A DNA stretch of 64,000 nt. Origin: Paulownia fortunei. Lineage: Eukaryota; Streptophyta; Magnoliopsida; Lamiales; Paulowniaceae. Positions 13,005 through 24,980 of the stretch are shown here, one piece after another; the first letter of the stretch is position 1, and each line of letters starts with the position of its first letter. Position numbers and translations under genes: made by a program. The notes under the pieces are model-generated. The model searched no databases and was not told the origin of the DNA. It worked only from the letters and a program-made list of their open reading frames with translations. The stretch is taken from positions 10,540,001 through 10,604,000 of the forward strand of contig CM033111.1 in assembly GCA_019321725.1 (NCBI GenBank), in the 5' to 3' direction.

Positions 13005-15090
13005 TGGTGACCTTAAAATGGTGGTAACAAAACTACAAGGCACTGTGTCAACAAGTAATAAAGAGTGAGTAGAGTATCGTATCCCTAGAGAATGCACATG
13101 TGAGTACCAAATATAGATTACCTATGCTATATTTGACCTAATGATGTTGTGGTGATTGAATTAAAATGCAACAACTACTAAATTGACAAAATTAACTAAA
13201 ACCCAAGAAAATTAGAGAATTGAGTTCAATACTAAGGAGAGTTAAGGCATTAGTTAGCCATCCAGTATTGTTATGAACCTAGCTTAATTGTGATTAGGAA
13301 TGATGTAGGTCATGTGACGGCAGGTCTTCCTAATTTAATTGGTGCTCTCTCTCAAGATAGACCAAATCTACCCCTAGTAGGCCACCAGTGTCATCTCTAG
13401 CTACGGGCCATCCCACTAAGAGTGCCTTGAACTTTGTGAATTCCACTAGTTTTCAATTTTCTCACCTATGACTATCGCATGTACCTATGTCTATATCTCT
13501 ATAGGGGTCAGTTCATGGATATACTACCCGGTCGATTGCTACAACCTCATCTTTCAATCTTAATTGCAATAATTAAAATCAACTTGAAATTGGCCAAGTA
13601 CCAAGAAGCATTAAGAACATAACCTATGTTCATCACAATAAAAGCAACATTCCAATCACAATATAAATATCAATTCATAACACCACAGAAATGGCTTTCC
13701 AAGCCTTGAAAAAAATGGTTTAGCTCATATTGAAATTAAACAAGTAACAAGTATTTGTCAACATCATGATTCTTACAATTTTCTAAAAACTAAACAAAAT
13801 AAAAGAAGAAAATAAAGTAGAAGATTACAATCACTAAGTGATTCATCACTTTTTCTTCAAAATCTTTAATGCCCAATAAAACTCCTCCTCTTCTTGTTTT
13901 CAAACCCCAAGCTCCTTGGTCATGGGTATCTGTGTGTGTTCTTAGTGTAGTGTGTGAAGAAATATGGAGAAATGTATGTTTTTGATGGAGAGGAAAAATG
14001 TGTGTAAATTTAGGTGTAGAGTGTGTGCGAGTTATGAATTGTGTGTTGAATGATGTGTGAATTGAATATATGTCAATTGTGTGTATCTATAGTGTATCTA
14101 TAAAGAGCAATATATGGGGAGTGATGTGTAGGTGTATCTAATGTGTATTTATCCTAAAAGATGCCAAAATTTGCCTTTGATCACCACTTGTCGCAACTCC
14201 AAGTAAAATGAATCAATTTTGTTATACGGATGGTCCCTAGGCACCTTGTTTTGGCGTTTAGGCACCAATGCTCTATTTTTATTCCACTTTGGTACCTAGG
14301 CACTTTGTTTTGGCACCTAGGTGTAATGAGCCTCAGTTTTTCTTGGTGCCTAGGTGCCCTATTTTGGCGCTTATACCCGGTTGCTATAATTTTTCTCCTT
14401 CATTTCAGTGCTTTGATACTATTTATCACTTTTAAAACTTATTTTTAACCTCTTTCTAGAATGAAATGGCTTTTGGTGTCTTTATAATAATTGTAGTCCT
14501 ATCTATTACCTTGCTTTAGCCTCTTGAATCAGATCCATATCATATTTTTAGAGAAAGTTATGCCAAAATACCAAGACTATTATATCTAAAAGTTTCAGTG
14601 CAATTTTAACTGTTTAACCGAATTTTTTTCTTTAAAATCAATTGAATTGGGATAAGTTGTCAACATGAAATTTTTAGAGATCTATCACTTATCTTCTAAT
14701 GAGCCAAGAATGAGGTTAATAGGGCTTTGGATCGGAAATTTATGGTCAAAATACAAAAACTGCTGTAGTAGCATCGTGTTAATGAAATTTATTCCAAGAA
14801 TGTTTGTTTCAATTTCGTTTTGGCTCATTTTCAATCCCTTGATTCTCAAACTCCTATCACACATAAAACATTAATAAAAACCTATTATTAACAAGAAAAA
14901 AATAAAGAAGACATAAAGGAATTGATACAAAATATGTACAAATAGGCACTTATCAACTCCATTCCTCATTCTTTGTTCCTACACACAATTATCACAAAAT
15001 ATAAGGCACAATTGTATCGATTATAAGGCAAAAACATGTGCAGCTGTGCTCATGAAGGTGTTAGAAATATCACACTTTTAAAGCATATCA
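13005..15090 (-). repeat. 3' LTR of element C
   Basis: A 2,086-bp LTR on the minus strand from TGATATGC at 15090 to a position aligned with the 5' LTR end at 13005. It contains an imperfect tandem block at about 14230-14390 built on 'cctaggcacc' and 'ttttggcgc'. A second TGATAAGTGC at 14957 is an alternative LTR start or a trace of an older junction. No supported ORF. Confidence 0.7.
14228..14395. repeat. Imperfect tandem repeat of CCTAGGCACC-type units
   Basis: Four to five diverged units of about 35-40 bp, each with a CCTAGG palindrome and a 'ttttggc' segment, lie inside the 3' LTR of element C. A related palindrome-rich block (GCGCCTAGGCGC) occurs at about 55905-55916 in another LTR. Confidence 0.6.
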
Positions 15091-17092
15091 ACTACCCCCA
15101 AACTTACCTTTTGCTTGTCCTTGCGCAAAACATAAAATTAAACAATCATAAGCTCATAGTTTAATCATGAATTACTAAGTTTGATCAACCAATTCAAGTG
15201 CCTTTACAATTTTTATTGCACATGAATCGAAAGGTTAGTATTATGAATTCAAAACGTATGTGTGTGAAGTGTCAAGGTCAAGTTTCATGAATACATTTTA
15301 AGTATGAATTTCACAACCAATAACTTTCATGATCTGAGCAAAGGAGTTCTAAGTGTTTCATCGTCTTACTTTTTATACAACTTCTCCACTAATGTAAACA
15401 CTTGCAAATTTAGATCAAAAGGACTTCAATAAGCTTGTAACGTAAGGCTTATGTATTGATTTACAAAGAAAGGGTAAGGATAAACAACATAAGAAAGCAT
15501 AAAACATTGCACAAAAAATCTCACTCTCATCTTTTCTTTTCTCTTTCCCAAATCTCTTCATTTTTCCTTTGGGATTCATGCTCTTCTTTTCTTTTCTTTT
15601 ATTTTTCACAACTTCTTTTCTTTTTGCATTTTTTTTCTTTTCCCTTTTTTTTTCTTTTCTTTTATTATTCTTTTTTTCCATGAATCCCAAATGCTTTATT
15701 TTTTTTCTTTTCCCTTTCTTTTTCTTTTCATCAACATGAGTTGTGATGATTTTCTTGCATATTTTCCTTGCTCATACCCCTAAATGCATTCATCCATGCC
15801 CTTGATAAGATTGTGCACAAAATGTCACGCCTTAAGCTTTCTTAGGGACAATTATTTTCTTTCTTTTTTTTAGGTGTAGTGAGCTTCAAGAAACAAAGTC
15901 GAATGATGGCCATTCATATGCATTGCATATGCCATTCTTTGAAAAAGACTCAAAGGGTAACTAGTGAATAAGAATATGATTATGGTATGCTTGAAAGGCA
16001 CAAACGAGTCAAAGATGGCCTAAATCATTTTCAAATTTACTAGTTATCTTCACCTCAAAGTGTAATCAAGTAAGTTCTAAAATACTACAAAATGATCAAT
16101 ACAACTTATTGGAAGCAAAATCCAACACCAATTAGCACGCAGTTCACAAGATTTTGACACAACGTGCTCAATGAAAATTTATCATTCATGATAAGGATCA
16201 AATACGCACAAAAATCACCATGTCACAAGACTAGCAATATTTCTTTTCTTTAGACTCTATACAATATCAATTAGGTATCATCGTCGCTAATCGGTAATCA
16301 AATTGTTCATTCAATTACAAAGCATGAACTCAACTAAGTTTGTCAACAAACCATGCTTGCTCTTGGACTTTATCACACAACATGTGTAATTCACACACAA
16401 AGCTTCAACAAAATTAAAAAAATTGGCTCAATTTTTCACATAAAGCTCAAACACACAAAATACAAATCCCATACCCAACTTTAATTAACATTGTCCTCAA
16501 TGTTTAATGAAATAAAGCATATAAGAGGGGGAAATAAGAAACTCTCCTTTCAATAGATGATTTCCTTGGAGTCCATGGGATATCCACACATATCACTAAT
16601 GAGATGTCCATCTACACAAAAAAAAGAGATATGAAAGCACATGGGCTATTCACAAAAGTGAAAATGCAAATGAAGCAATGCAATAGCTGAACAAAAGAAA
16701 GCTCGACATGTCTAAATCTAGAAATGGAACATGCTTCAAAAACTAAGAAAAAAATTATTCAAAAGCAAAGAAAACAAAGGAGTTGGGTTGCCTTCCAAGA
16801 ATTGCTTAGTTTATAGTCATTGGCTTGACTTTATTACCTCTCTTTGGGAAAAGGTAATATGAAATTTAGAAATCTTATGCTTGTTATCTTCTCCCAAGTA
16901 GTGCTTGAATTGGTGTTAATCACCTTGTATCAAGGGGTTTAAATTTCTCCACATGGCCTCACCTTGCATGGTTGATAGTAATCTTGGTCTTGACTTGCAT
17001 AGAAATTTTGATTTCACTTGAAAATGCTTCTTAAAGGGTAATTTGGCATCAAAGTGCATAAGGGTAGACACCAAGCTTTCATCCTCTATCTC
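15091..17092 (-). other. 3' noncoding zone of element C
   Basis: Two kilobases without a supported gene. On the minus strand it holds the probable PPT (AGTTTGGGGGTAGT) at the LTR edge and a diverged version of the GAGGACAAGC block. A nearly pure purine tract lies at about 15530-15730 and the dyad ACATTG-AGGA-CAATGT at 16488-16503. CTTGGAAGGCAACCCAA at 16783-16799 is a phrase common in plant Athila and related elements. Lys-rich ORFs in the purine tract are low-complexity artefacts. Confidence 0.65.
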
Positions 17093-19139
17093 TCATCCTT
17101 TTGAATTTTTCAATAGTTCTTCAAATGCATCCTTTAACTTATTTTTCTGTACATGATTAACAACAAAGGGATTAAAAATATCTAATTTATTATACTTAGG
17201 CTTTTCTACCCAACAATTCATTCCCTTAACTTCATTCACATCATCATGCATTTCACATTTTTCATTTTCTTTTAAGTTCATAATGCATGCATCAACTTTC
17301 TCCTAGTAATTGGTTTGTCGTAAAAGGTCATTTGCTAATGGGTCAAGGGCATCAATCTTTCCACACAAGTTTGTTTCTATCGAATAATTGAAAGCTTTTG
17401 AAACATGAAAGGTCACTTGGTCATTCTCTATTCTAAGTATCAAATTTCCTAGTTGCACATTAATAAAAGCTCTACTCGTCACAAGAAAAGGTCTACCTAG
17501 AATAAATGGTACATTAGCATCTTTCTTCATGTCTAACATAATAAACTGGGAAAATAAACTTATCAACCTTTACGTGTACATCCTCAACAATACCTCTTGG
17601 ATACTTGATGGATCGGTCAGCTAGTTGAAGTGACACTGTTGTTAGCTTTGGCTCTCCTAATCTAAGTTTTCTTTAAACCGACAAAGGCATAAGATTAATA
17701 CTTTCTCCCAAATCACATAAAACATTAGAAAAGGTGATTGAACCAATAGTGCAAATGATAGAGAAACTCTCGAGGTCCTCAAGCTTAGGAGGAAGCTTGT
17801 TTTGCATAATCATCATGTATTCCTCAGTCAAGTTCACCATCTCATGCTCCTCTAATTTTCTTTTGGTTGACAAAATTTCTTTCAAGAATTTAGCATAACT
17901 AGGCATTTGAAGTAAAGCATCAGCAAATGGAATATTAATACATAATTTTTTAAACACTTCAAGAAATTTTAGAAAATCGCAAATCTAATTTTTACTTTTT
18001 CAATGCCATAGGATAAGGTGGAAGAACACTTATCGCATCGTTAAAGATGATCAATTTAGGTGAAGTGCTAGGCTTTGATATTGGCTTGTCTTTATTTTCT
18101 TGTTGAGGTTCTACTTCTTGCACTTTGGTATCTACCTTCTTCCCACTTCTCAACATGATTGCATTTACTTGTACCTTAGGGTTTTTCTTTGTGTCACTTG
18201 GCAATGTCCCTTGAGCACATCCCTAGACCATACTTGCAATTTGATCCAATTGAGTTTTCAAATTCCGTAAGGTTGCCTCATTATTTTGGAGTCTCATTTT
18301 GGTATTGGCTATAAACTTGGCGATGATGATGAAAATGGATTCCCCACTTGACACTCAGTGTTATAGTGCCCACCTCTACATAACTCACATGTAATAGTTT
18401 GCACCTTCATCGCTCACTCATGTTATCAATCTTCTTGTTCAATACTTTGATTTGAGCCGAAAGGGTGGAGTATATGTCAATGATATGCACTCCTGCTGCT
18501 TTCTTTCCCAACCTTTTATCTGTTTGTCATTGGTAACTATTAGATGCCATTTTTTCTAACAACTCGTATGCCTCTTCCGAAGTTTTCCTCATGAATGTGC
18601 CTCCCATCGCTGCATCTATCTTAGCTCGATTGGCAAGTGAAAAACCATTGTAGAATGTTTGTACAAATCCTTGAACCTCTCCAACCTTCATACAAGGATT
18701 TTAACTCAAATTACACAAATGTAGTAATGTCATTCCTCATTTTGGCAGTTTTGGAATATAAGAAGTACTTAGCAAGTAATGCTTATGCCATGGCCTCCAA
18801 TGTGGTGATTGATCTGGTAGGCAATAGGTTAAGCCAACTCTTGGCTTCATCTCTCAAAGGAAATGGAAACAATCTTAGCTTAATAGCATAATTGGTCCCT
18901 CCATTGTGCTTAAAAGTGTTACAAATCTCTAAGAAGTTTGCGATGTGGGTGTTGGGGTTATCACTAGGCAAACCACCATATAGCACTGAAGTTTGAATCA
19001 TTTGAATGATCACCAGTTTAATCTCTAAAGTGTTTGCTTGTATTACCATCCTCCTAATACTCAAATTGGTCCCGTTAACCAAAGGTTTAACATAATCTAA
19101 CAATGATCTATTCTATACATCTCTCTCATTGTTGGTCAT
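17093..19139 (-). pseudogene. Degenerate gag-protease of element C
   Basis: The gag start is probably at 19139 (MTNNERDV), followed soon by a stop. The capsid-like piece at 18783-19103 contains FPFPLRDEAKSWLN, a Gag retrotransposon-domain pattern. The protease pieces at 17673-17957 and 17303-17566 include DLGESINLMPL, where the active-site Ala is Glu, and ILGRPFLVTSRAFI. A linker piece ends at 17093. Several frameshifts are present and the protease would be inactive by the DLGA-to-DLGE change alone. Confidence 0.78.
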
Positions 19140-19395
19140 TTTTTCCTTTTTTTCTTCTTTTATCAAAAACTGAAGAGTTCTTTCAATTTTCGAGTCGTAT
19201 AGCTCAAGATCCCATGTAGATGATCAGGTCATGCACCAACAACACCTACAATACAAAATAAGAGCTCTCAGAGTAGCTTGTTCAAAAAGATTGAAACAAA
19301 GAAAAACAAAAGCAAAAGCAATGAAATAAGACTAAAATAAATAAAATAGTCAAACTATAGCTAGATAAATCAACCTTACTAATGCAAAAACATAC

Positions 19396-19412
19396 TCTCC
19401 GGCAACAGTGCA
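19396..19412 (-). other. Degenerate primer-binding site, element C
   Basis: The minus strand reads TGCACTGTTGCCGGAGA, keeping the GTTGCCGG core of the tRNA-Asp complement with one base missing. It lies about 7 bp from the LTR edge. Confidence 0.6.
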
Positions 19413-19419
19413 AAAACCT

Positions 19420-19911
19420 TGATGACCCCAAAATGGTGGTAATAAAACCACAACTCCACGGTGTCAACAAGTAATAAAGAATGAGTAGAGTATCGTATCC
19501 CTATAGAATGCATGTGTGAGTACCAAATACAAATTACCTATGCTATGTTTGACCTAACAATATTGTGGTGATTGAATTAAACTGCAACAACTAATAAAAT
19601 GAAAAAATTAACTAAAACCCAAGGAGATTAGGGAATTGAGTTCAATACTAATGAGAGTCAAGGCATTGGTTAGCTATCATGTATTGTTATGAACCCTGTT
19701 GGAGCTCACTACCTAATTTTTGCAACTAGTGCTGCGGCGCCTAACTATTCTTAAATTTTTTAGCATTTTTCATCTTTCAACCCCATTTCTTTCTGCTTTC
19801 TACCTACACAACATATCAAAAGATAAGTAGGCAAATCTATCAATTATGTAATAAAATATTTTATTTGTGCTATTGGGAGTGTTGAAAATATGTTAAATTA
19901 TGAGCTTATCA
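19420..19911 (-). repeat. 5' LTR of element C, internally deleted
   Basis: A 492-bp LTR on the minus strand from TGATAAGCTC at 19911 to 19420. Its left 250 bp align with 13005-13270; its right 170 bp align with the 3' LTR start of element B ('cattaattatgtgataaa'-like). The junction near 19696 ('gaaccctgttggagctc') marks the loss of about 1.6 kb relative to the 3' LTR. Confidence 0.65.
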
Positions 19912-20880
19912 CACCGAACTAAGATAACCCTACAACTCAAATCTCGCTATGTACACCAAACTATGTTGTCACACTAGATCAAGTATCTTTGATCCCTCAA
20001 TAATAATAAGTAGAGCATGCTTGATCTCTCAGTTATGTATCTATGCTCATAATTATGTTAAACAAATTTTTAACTTAGTTGTCCGGCCCTTGAGCCATAG
20101 AATATAAGTGCATTACCGACTTAGTTCATCCTCGGCATCTCATGTCAATTAGCTTGGTCTTGATAGCTTTCTTAGTCATGCTTTGTATCAATCATGGCTA
20201 TTGGGTAGCTGCTAAAGTAGCATCACCAAGCTTCACCTCATGAAATGGTCCACAGTCCCAAAGGGTACTATAAGCATGTTAAGGACTTATACAGTAACAG
20301 ACCAGGGATCCATTCAGTCACTCCAGTTACAAGGTCGTTACAAAGGACATGTAGTATGAATACATGTTATGATAGAACTGTCACTCAAGTTGGGCATGGC
20401 AAGCTCTTAACTTCGTACGAATCTTAGTCCAGCATTATTCAGATGCTTGACCTACGCACCACCAGAAGTCACTCTCCAAAGTGCCTTTCAGTAGTTCGCA
20501 TATTCAGCTAAAGACAAGTTTTTATGAAGTTTGGACATACTTCATCATTGATCAAGTATGATCTTATCATAGCCTCATGCTAAGATGACTATAAGTTAAG
20601 CTTTAACCTTCCTCATTGTTCCACATGCAAAGGCGATTATTTGCATCCCTCTTAATAGTTCGAACATGATCTATGAGTCTGATCCTAATTGTTGTTAAAG
20701 CACCACGGCAATTGCCCGTATAAGTAAGCCAATCTAAGTTTGGTAGCATTCACACATATCATAATAGACACATTACACTAACAAATAAACAAGAATGAAA
20801 ATCTTATTAATTAGTAAAATGCTCATACATACCCATAAGCTCAAATCCTATAAAGTCCCATACTACTAACATGCCTTTAA
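19912..20880 (-). repeat. Probable 3' LTR and edge of copia element D
   Basis: About 970 bp with no supported ORF, immediately downstream (on the minus strand) of copia RNase H sequence. Position and composition suggest the 3' LTR of D, but no matching second copy was found near 38770-39500, so the exact limits are not established. Confidence 0.4.
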
Positions 20881-23462
20881 AACACATCTCTTGGCAAAGG
20901 CTTAGTAAAAGGATCAATGACCATATCGCTAGTAGGAATATGCTTGAGAACTACTTGACCTTGCACAACACTTTCTCGAATAAAGTGGTATTTGGTGTTA
21001 TTATGCTTGGTCTTCCCTGGGATCCTTAGCATATGCTAGTACAATTGTGTTATCATAATAGATAACAACTGCATCATCAATATGCGCCGTAACACGTAGA
21101 CTCTGAAGAAGTCTCCTAAATCAGATATTTTTTGAACTGCTGATGTACAGGCAACATATTCAGCTTCTATGGTGGATTAAGAGATACAAGTCTGCTTCTT
21201 GTTACACCAAGTAATAGTAGCTCCTCCCAATAAGAATTCATATCCCGATATGGATTTTCTCTCATCTTTATCTGTTGATCCATTAGTATCACTATATCCA
21301 ATTAACTTTAAACTATCCCCATGGTAGTACAAAACAAGATCACTATACCCCTTCAAAAATCTTAGTATCCTTTTAACCTCAACCTAATGGTCGTGTCCAA
21401 GATTACTTTGATATCTGCTTCGCATTCCAACTGCAAAGCAAAGGTCTGGTTGAGTGCGCACCATTACATACATCAAACTCCCTAATGAGCTCATACATGG
21501 GACCTTATCCATACGTTCCCTTTCTTCTTCTGTCTTAGGGCACAATTCTTAACAAAATAACACAATTTTTGTCCATAGGTATGTCAATAAGATTAGCATT
21601 CAACATATAAAATCATTCTAGCCTCTTAAGACAAACTCAGGAGTTCTCTAAAACGATCTCATTATATCTTAACACCAAGTATATATTTAACTTCTCATGC
21701 CCTCCATCTCAAATATAGAGGACAACCACTTCTAAGTGGCGACAATTATCTCTATGTGACAATCATCTACATGTCACTCAACTAACATTTTTTCGTCCAC
21801 ATACAGTAAGAGTATCAAGAAATTCCTCCCACTTATCTTGACATACATGCAGTGGTCTTTCTTGACCATCATAAAACCTATCGTGGTCATAGTTCAATGA
21901 AATCGATGGTACACTGTCTGGACAATTATTTCAGTCTATGAATGAAATATTTTAAGTAACACACTTTATGCTTTTGTCCCATTTCCTAAAATCCTATAGG
22001 CTGATTCATATAAATCTCTTAGTCCAACTCTCTATTGAGAAATGTTATCTTAATATCCATCTAAAATAACTTCAGATATAAGTGGGCGATATATGAGGTA
22101 AATAGAGACAAACCTCATCATCGGGGAAAATGTCTTTTCGTAGTCTATACCCTCTTTTGGGGTGTAACCTTTTGCTATAAGTCAAGCTTTATACTTTTTG
22201 ATCAACCCATCTATGCGCTTAACCTTTAGAACCCATTTTTCCAATGGTTTTGCGCCCAAATAAAAGATCAACTATCTCAAATATAGTTCTTAGACATTGA
22301 GCTTAACTCCTCTTCCATAGCTATCCACTCAGTTGTATTTGGAGAAGTCACAGCTTCTTTGTAAGTAGTTGGCTCATCAACATCTATAGAAGTACACGTG
22401 AAAGATTCCCCTTTGATCTCCTAACAACGATGGGGTATTTTTCATGTTTGTTTCTATGTGTTTGTGGATTTTGAGTGTCTTCTTACAGTGGGTCGCTCCT
22501 ATGACTCTGGGGTCACTTTTATTATCCTCTTCAATTACTGGATAAGGTTGAGAAGCCTCACCCTTACCAAAGACTGGAGCACCACCCTTGATTTTATAAC
22601 TCGTAGTTCAAGGTCCTCCTTAATACTAATGGTCGGAAAATCCTTCTTGAGAAAATTCACATCACAAGACTCAATATCAGTCATTCTTCTATCAGGGTGT
22701 TCACCATATATCACATAGCTCTTTAAGTGCTTGCAATATCTTCTAAAGATATGCTTGAATGCTATAGGACCAAACTTTCTATCCTTATGAGAATGTTATG
22801 AACAAACCCTGCGACCACCAAGGGCACAAGCCTTCTAAATTAGGTTTTCTACCATGCCACAACTTATAAGGTGTTGATTAAACTGACTTAGCAGGCACAC
22901 GGTTCAATATGTCAGCAATAACCAAAATTACATATCCCCAAAATGATATTAGATTGCTTGCACCATCATTAATATGGCCACATCTAGAAGTGTTAGATTC
23001 TTTCTCTCTACAACCCCATTTTGTTGCAGAGTGTGTGGAATAGTCAATTACCTTATAATCCCATTTTTCTCACACATTTGTCTAAACTGATCAGACAAAT
23101 ATTATCGCCCTCTATCTGTACATAGAACTTTGAGGTTCCTATCTCTTTAGTTCTCAACCTTTGGCAAGAATCACTTAAAATAATCAAGTGCTATTGACTA
23201 ATAAGACAAGATGTACAGAGTTATTATGAATAATAATCAATGAAATGAGAAGATAGGATGCACCGTGTTATGTCCTCACTTTCATGGGTCCACATATCTG
23301 AGTGGACTAACTTTAGAGGATGAGTAGCTCTCTTTACCTTTCCAAAAGATTTCTGGCAGACTTTTCATACCACACATGGTTCACACATAAGAAGGTTGAC
23401 TTTAGTGAGATAACCCAAAAGGCTTTTTCGAGCTAAGCTAGTCATTCTTTCATGTCCTATGT
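20881..23462 (-). pseudogene. Copia element D: integrase, RT and RNase H remnants
   Basis: Minus-strand Ty1/copia pol in the order integrase (right), RT, RNase H (left). RNase H phrases include the EAEY motif near 21150-21170. The RT active site at 21792-21803 reads YVDE instead of YVDD. The integrase part ends at 23462 with GHERMTSLA-like sequence, exactly where insertion G interrupts it. Many stops and frameshifts; no long ORF survives. The missing gag side resumes at 37517. Confidence 0.8.
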
Positions 23463-24975
23463 TGTAATACTCAATCCTCACACTACTCATTTGGCCAATG
23501 TGATTTATGCATTACATGCTACTTATATGCTAATTTGCATTAACATTTACATGGCATCTTATATAGCATTTTTAATCGTTAGACCTCTAATGCTATCACA
23601 TCATATTAGTGGTTGAGATCTTATAACTTAAGTAAGAAATTCAATATTTAGATAAGAGAAAGAATAAATTGGTCAATCTATTGGATATTCATAGGTTATA
23701 TGTTATAATTTTAGAAGTAATTAAAGGTATTACTAGTAAGCTAATATATTTTGATTCAACTAGATCAAGGTATTTTAAAGGTATACATCCATAAACTAAT
23801 AATACTTAGGATATTAAAACATGATGTAATTTGATTTAAGTGTCATATTTCAAGGTCTATATGCGTATATGATTTTAGAAATGAAAACTAGACAATCTAT
23901 TTAAGAATCGAATGTCAATCGTTTAAAGATTGAATCAACAGTTAAGAAATTAAGGTAGAATTTATTATTCGATTGTACGAAAATTAAAATAGGTTGTAAA
24001 TAAAGCAATACATGCTGAGAAACACCAGATTAGAGTTGTGTAAGTTGTGTATAATATCATATTTAAACCACCATTTGAGACCTCAATCTTTGCGACCTCA
24101 TATTTTCTTATTAGGCTTGAGCTAACATCTCAAACTGCCAAAGTAGCAAAATCTGTTTTGGTATGTTGTGAAGAAGACTGAATTAGGGGGCTAAATCCAT
24201 GATTTTTGGTAAGAATATGATCTGGTTATCTCTTTGTATATGTTATCTAAGTGTATTGAAAATTTGGGAGTGATTGAATATAATTAAGGGTGCCAAAACC
24301 ATTAATGTCATGAAGTGCGCAAAGCTGTCACGGTAGGAAAAATCTATTTCAGTATGCTGTCATGGGAGCTAAACTTAGGAAGCTATATCCGTACATTTTA
24401 GCCATTATATGACATGGTTATATTATTTTTTATGTTATCTAGGTGTGATAAAAATTGGGGAGTGAATGAATATGGCTAAGGATGTCAAAATCATCATGCA
24501 AATTAATATGACAGCAAGAAAACGTGAAGTTGTGAATCTATCCCATTTAGTTCATTAACATGTTCTAGAATAGATGTGGTGCATTTGATCCCTAACATTT
24601 TGGGAGATGTTATAAGAGTTATAATACATCAATTAAGTGAGGTTAGTATACATTTAAAATGTGGAACAAAAGTTTGTAAAAGGTTGTATTCGACTATAGT
24701 TTTTAAGTGGTAAGGTTGTTTAGTTAAATTAAAATTCAAGAACTTTATACTACATTAGGTATAATGAAGTTGTTAATTGAGGATGGTGATTGATATCTTA
24801 TATTTTTACAGATTGTTTCACATCTAGGGTTGGAGAGTAATACTTAAGAAACCTAGAAGTAACATACAACCGACCAAAGGTAAGTAAAGATTCATTTACA
24901 ACTACAATGCATAGGCATAACAAATGTGTGATTTATATGTAATACCATAAATCATATGTACATAGCAGAGGGCAT

Positions 24976-24980
24976 ACTGT
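24976..24980. other. Left target-site duplication of element A (ACTGT)
   Basis: ACTGT precedes the LTR start TGATAAG. The identical 5 bp at 37036-37040 follow the 3' LTR end TAGCA. Confidence 0.93.

Larger units (their letters stand above)
13005..19911 (-). mobile_element. Element C: gag-protease-only Athila-like retrotransposon
   Basis: Minus-strand element in the same order as B: 3' LTR, PPT, 3' noncoding zone, gag-PR, primer site, 5' LTR. The two LTRs share 'aaaatggtggtaa' and 'gagtagagtatcgtatccc'. The 5' LTR (492 bp) is far shorter than the 3' LTR (2,086 bp), so a large internal part has been lost. No RT, RNase H or integrase is present. No matching TSD was found (right flank CACCG). 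Confidence 0.75.

Noticed and set aside
15415..15690. Lys/Arg/Glu-rich ORF on the minus strand
   Set aside because: It is the translation of a purine-only tract in the 3' noncoding zone of element C; no codon structure or family features.
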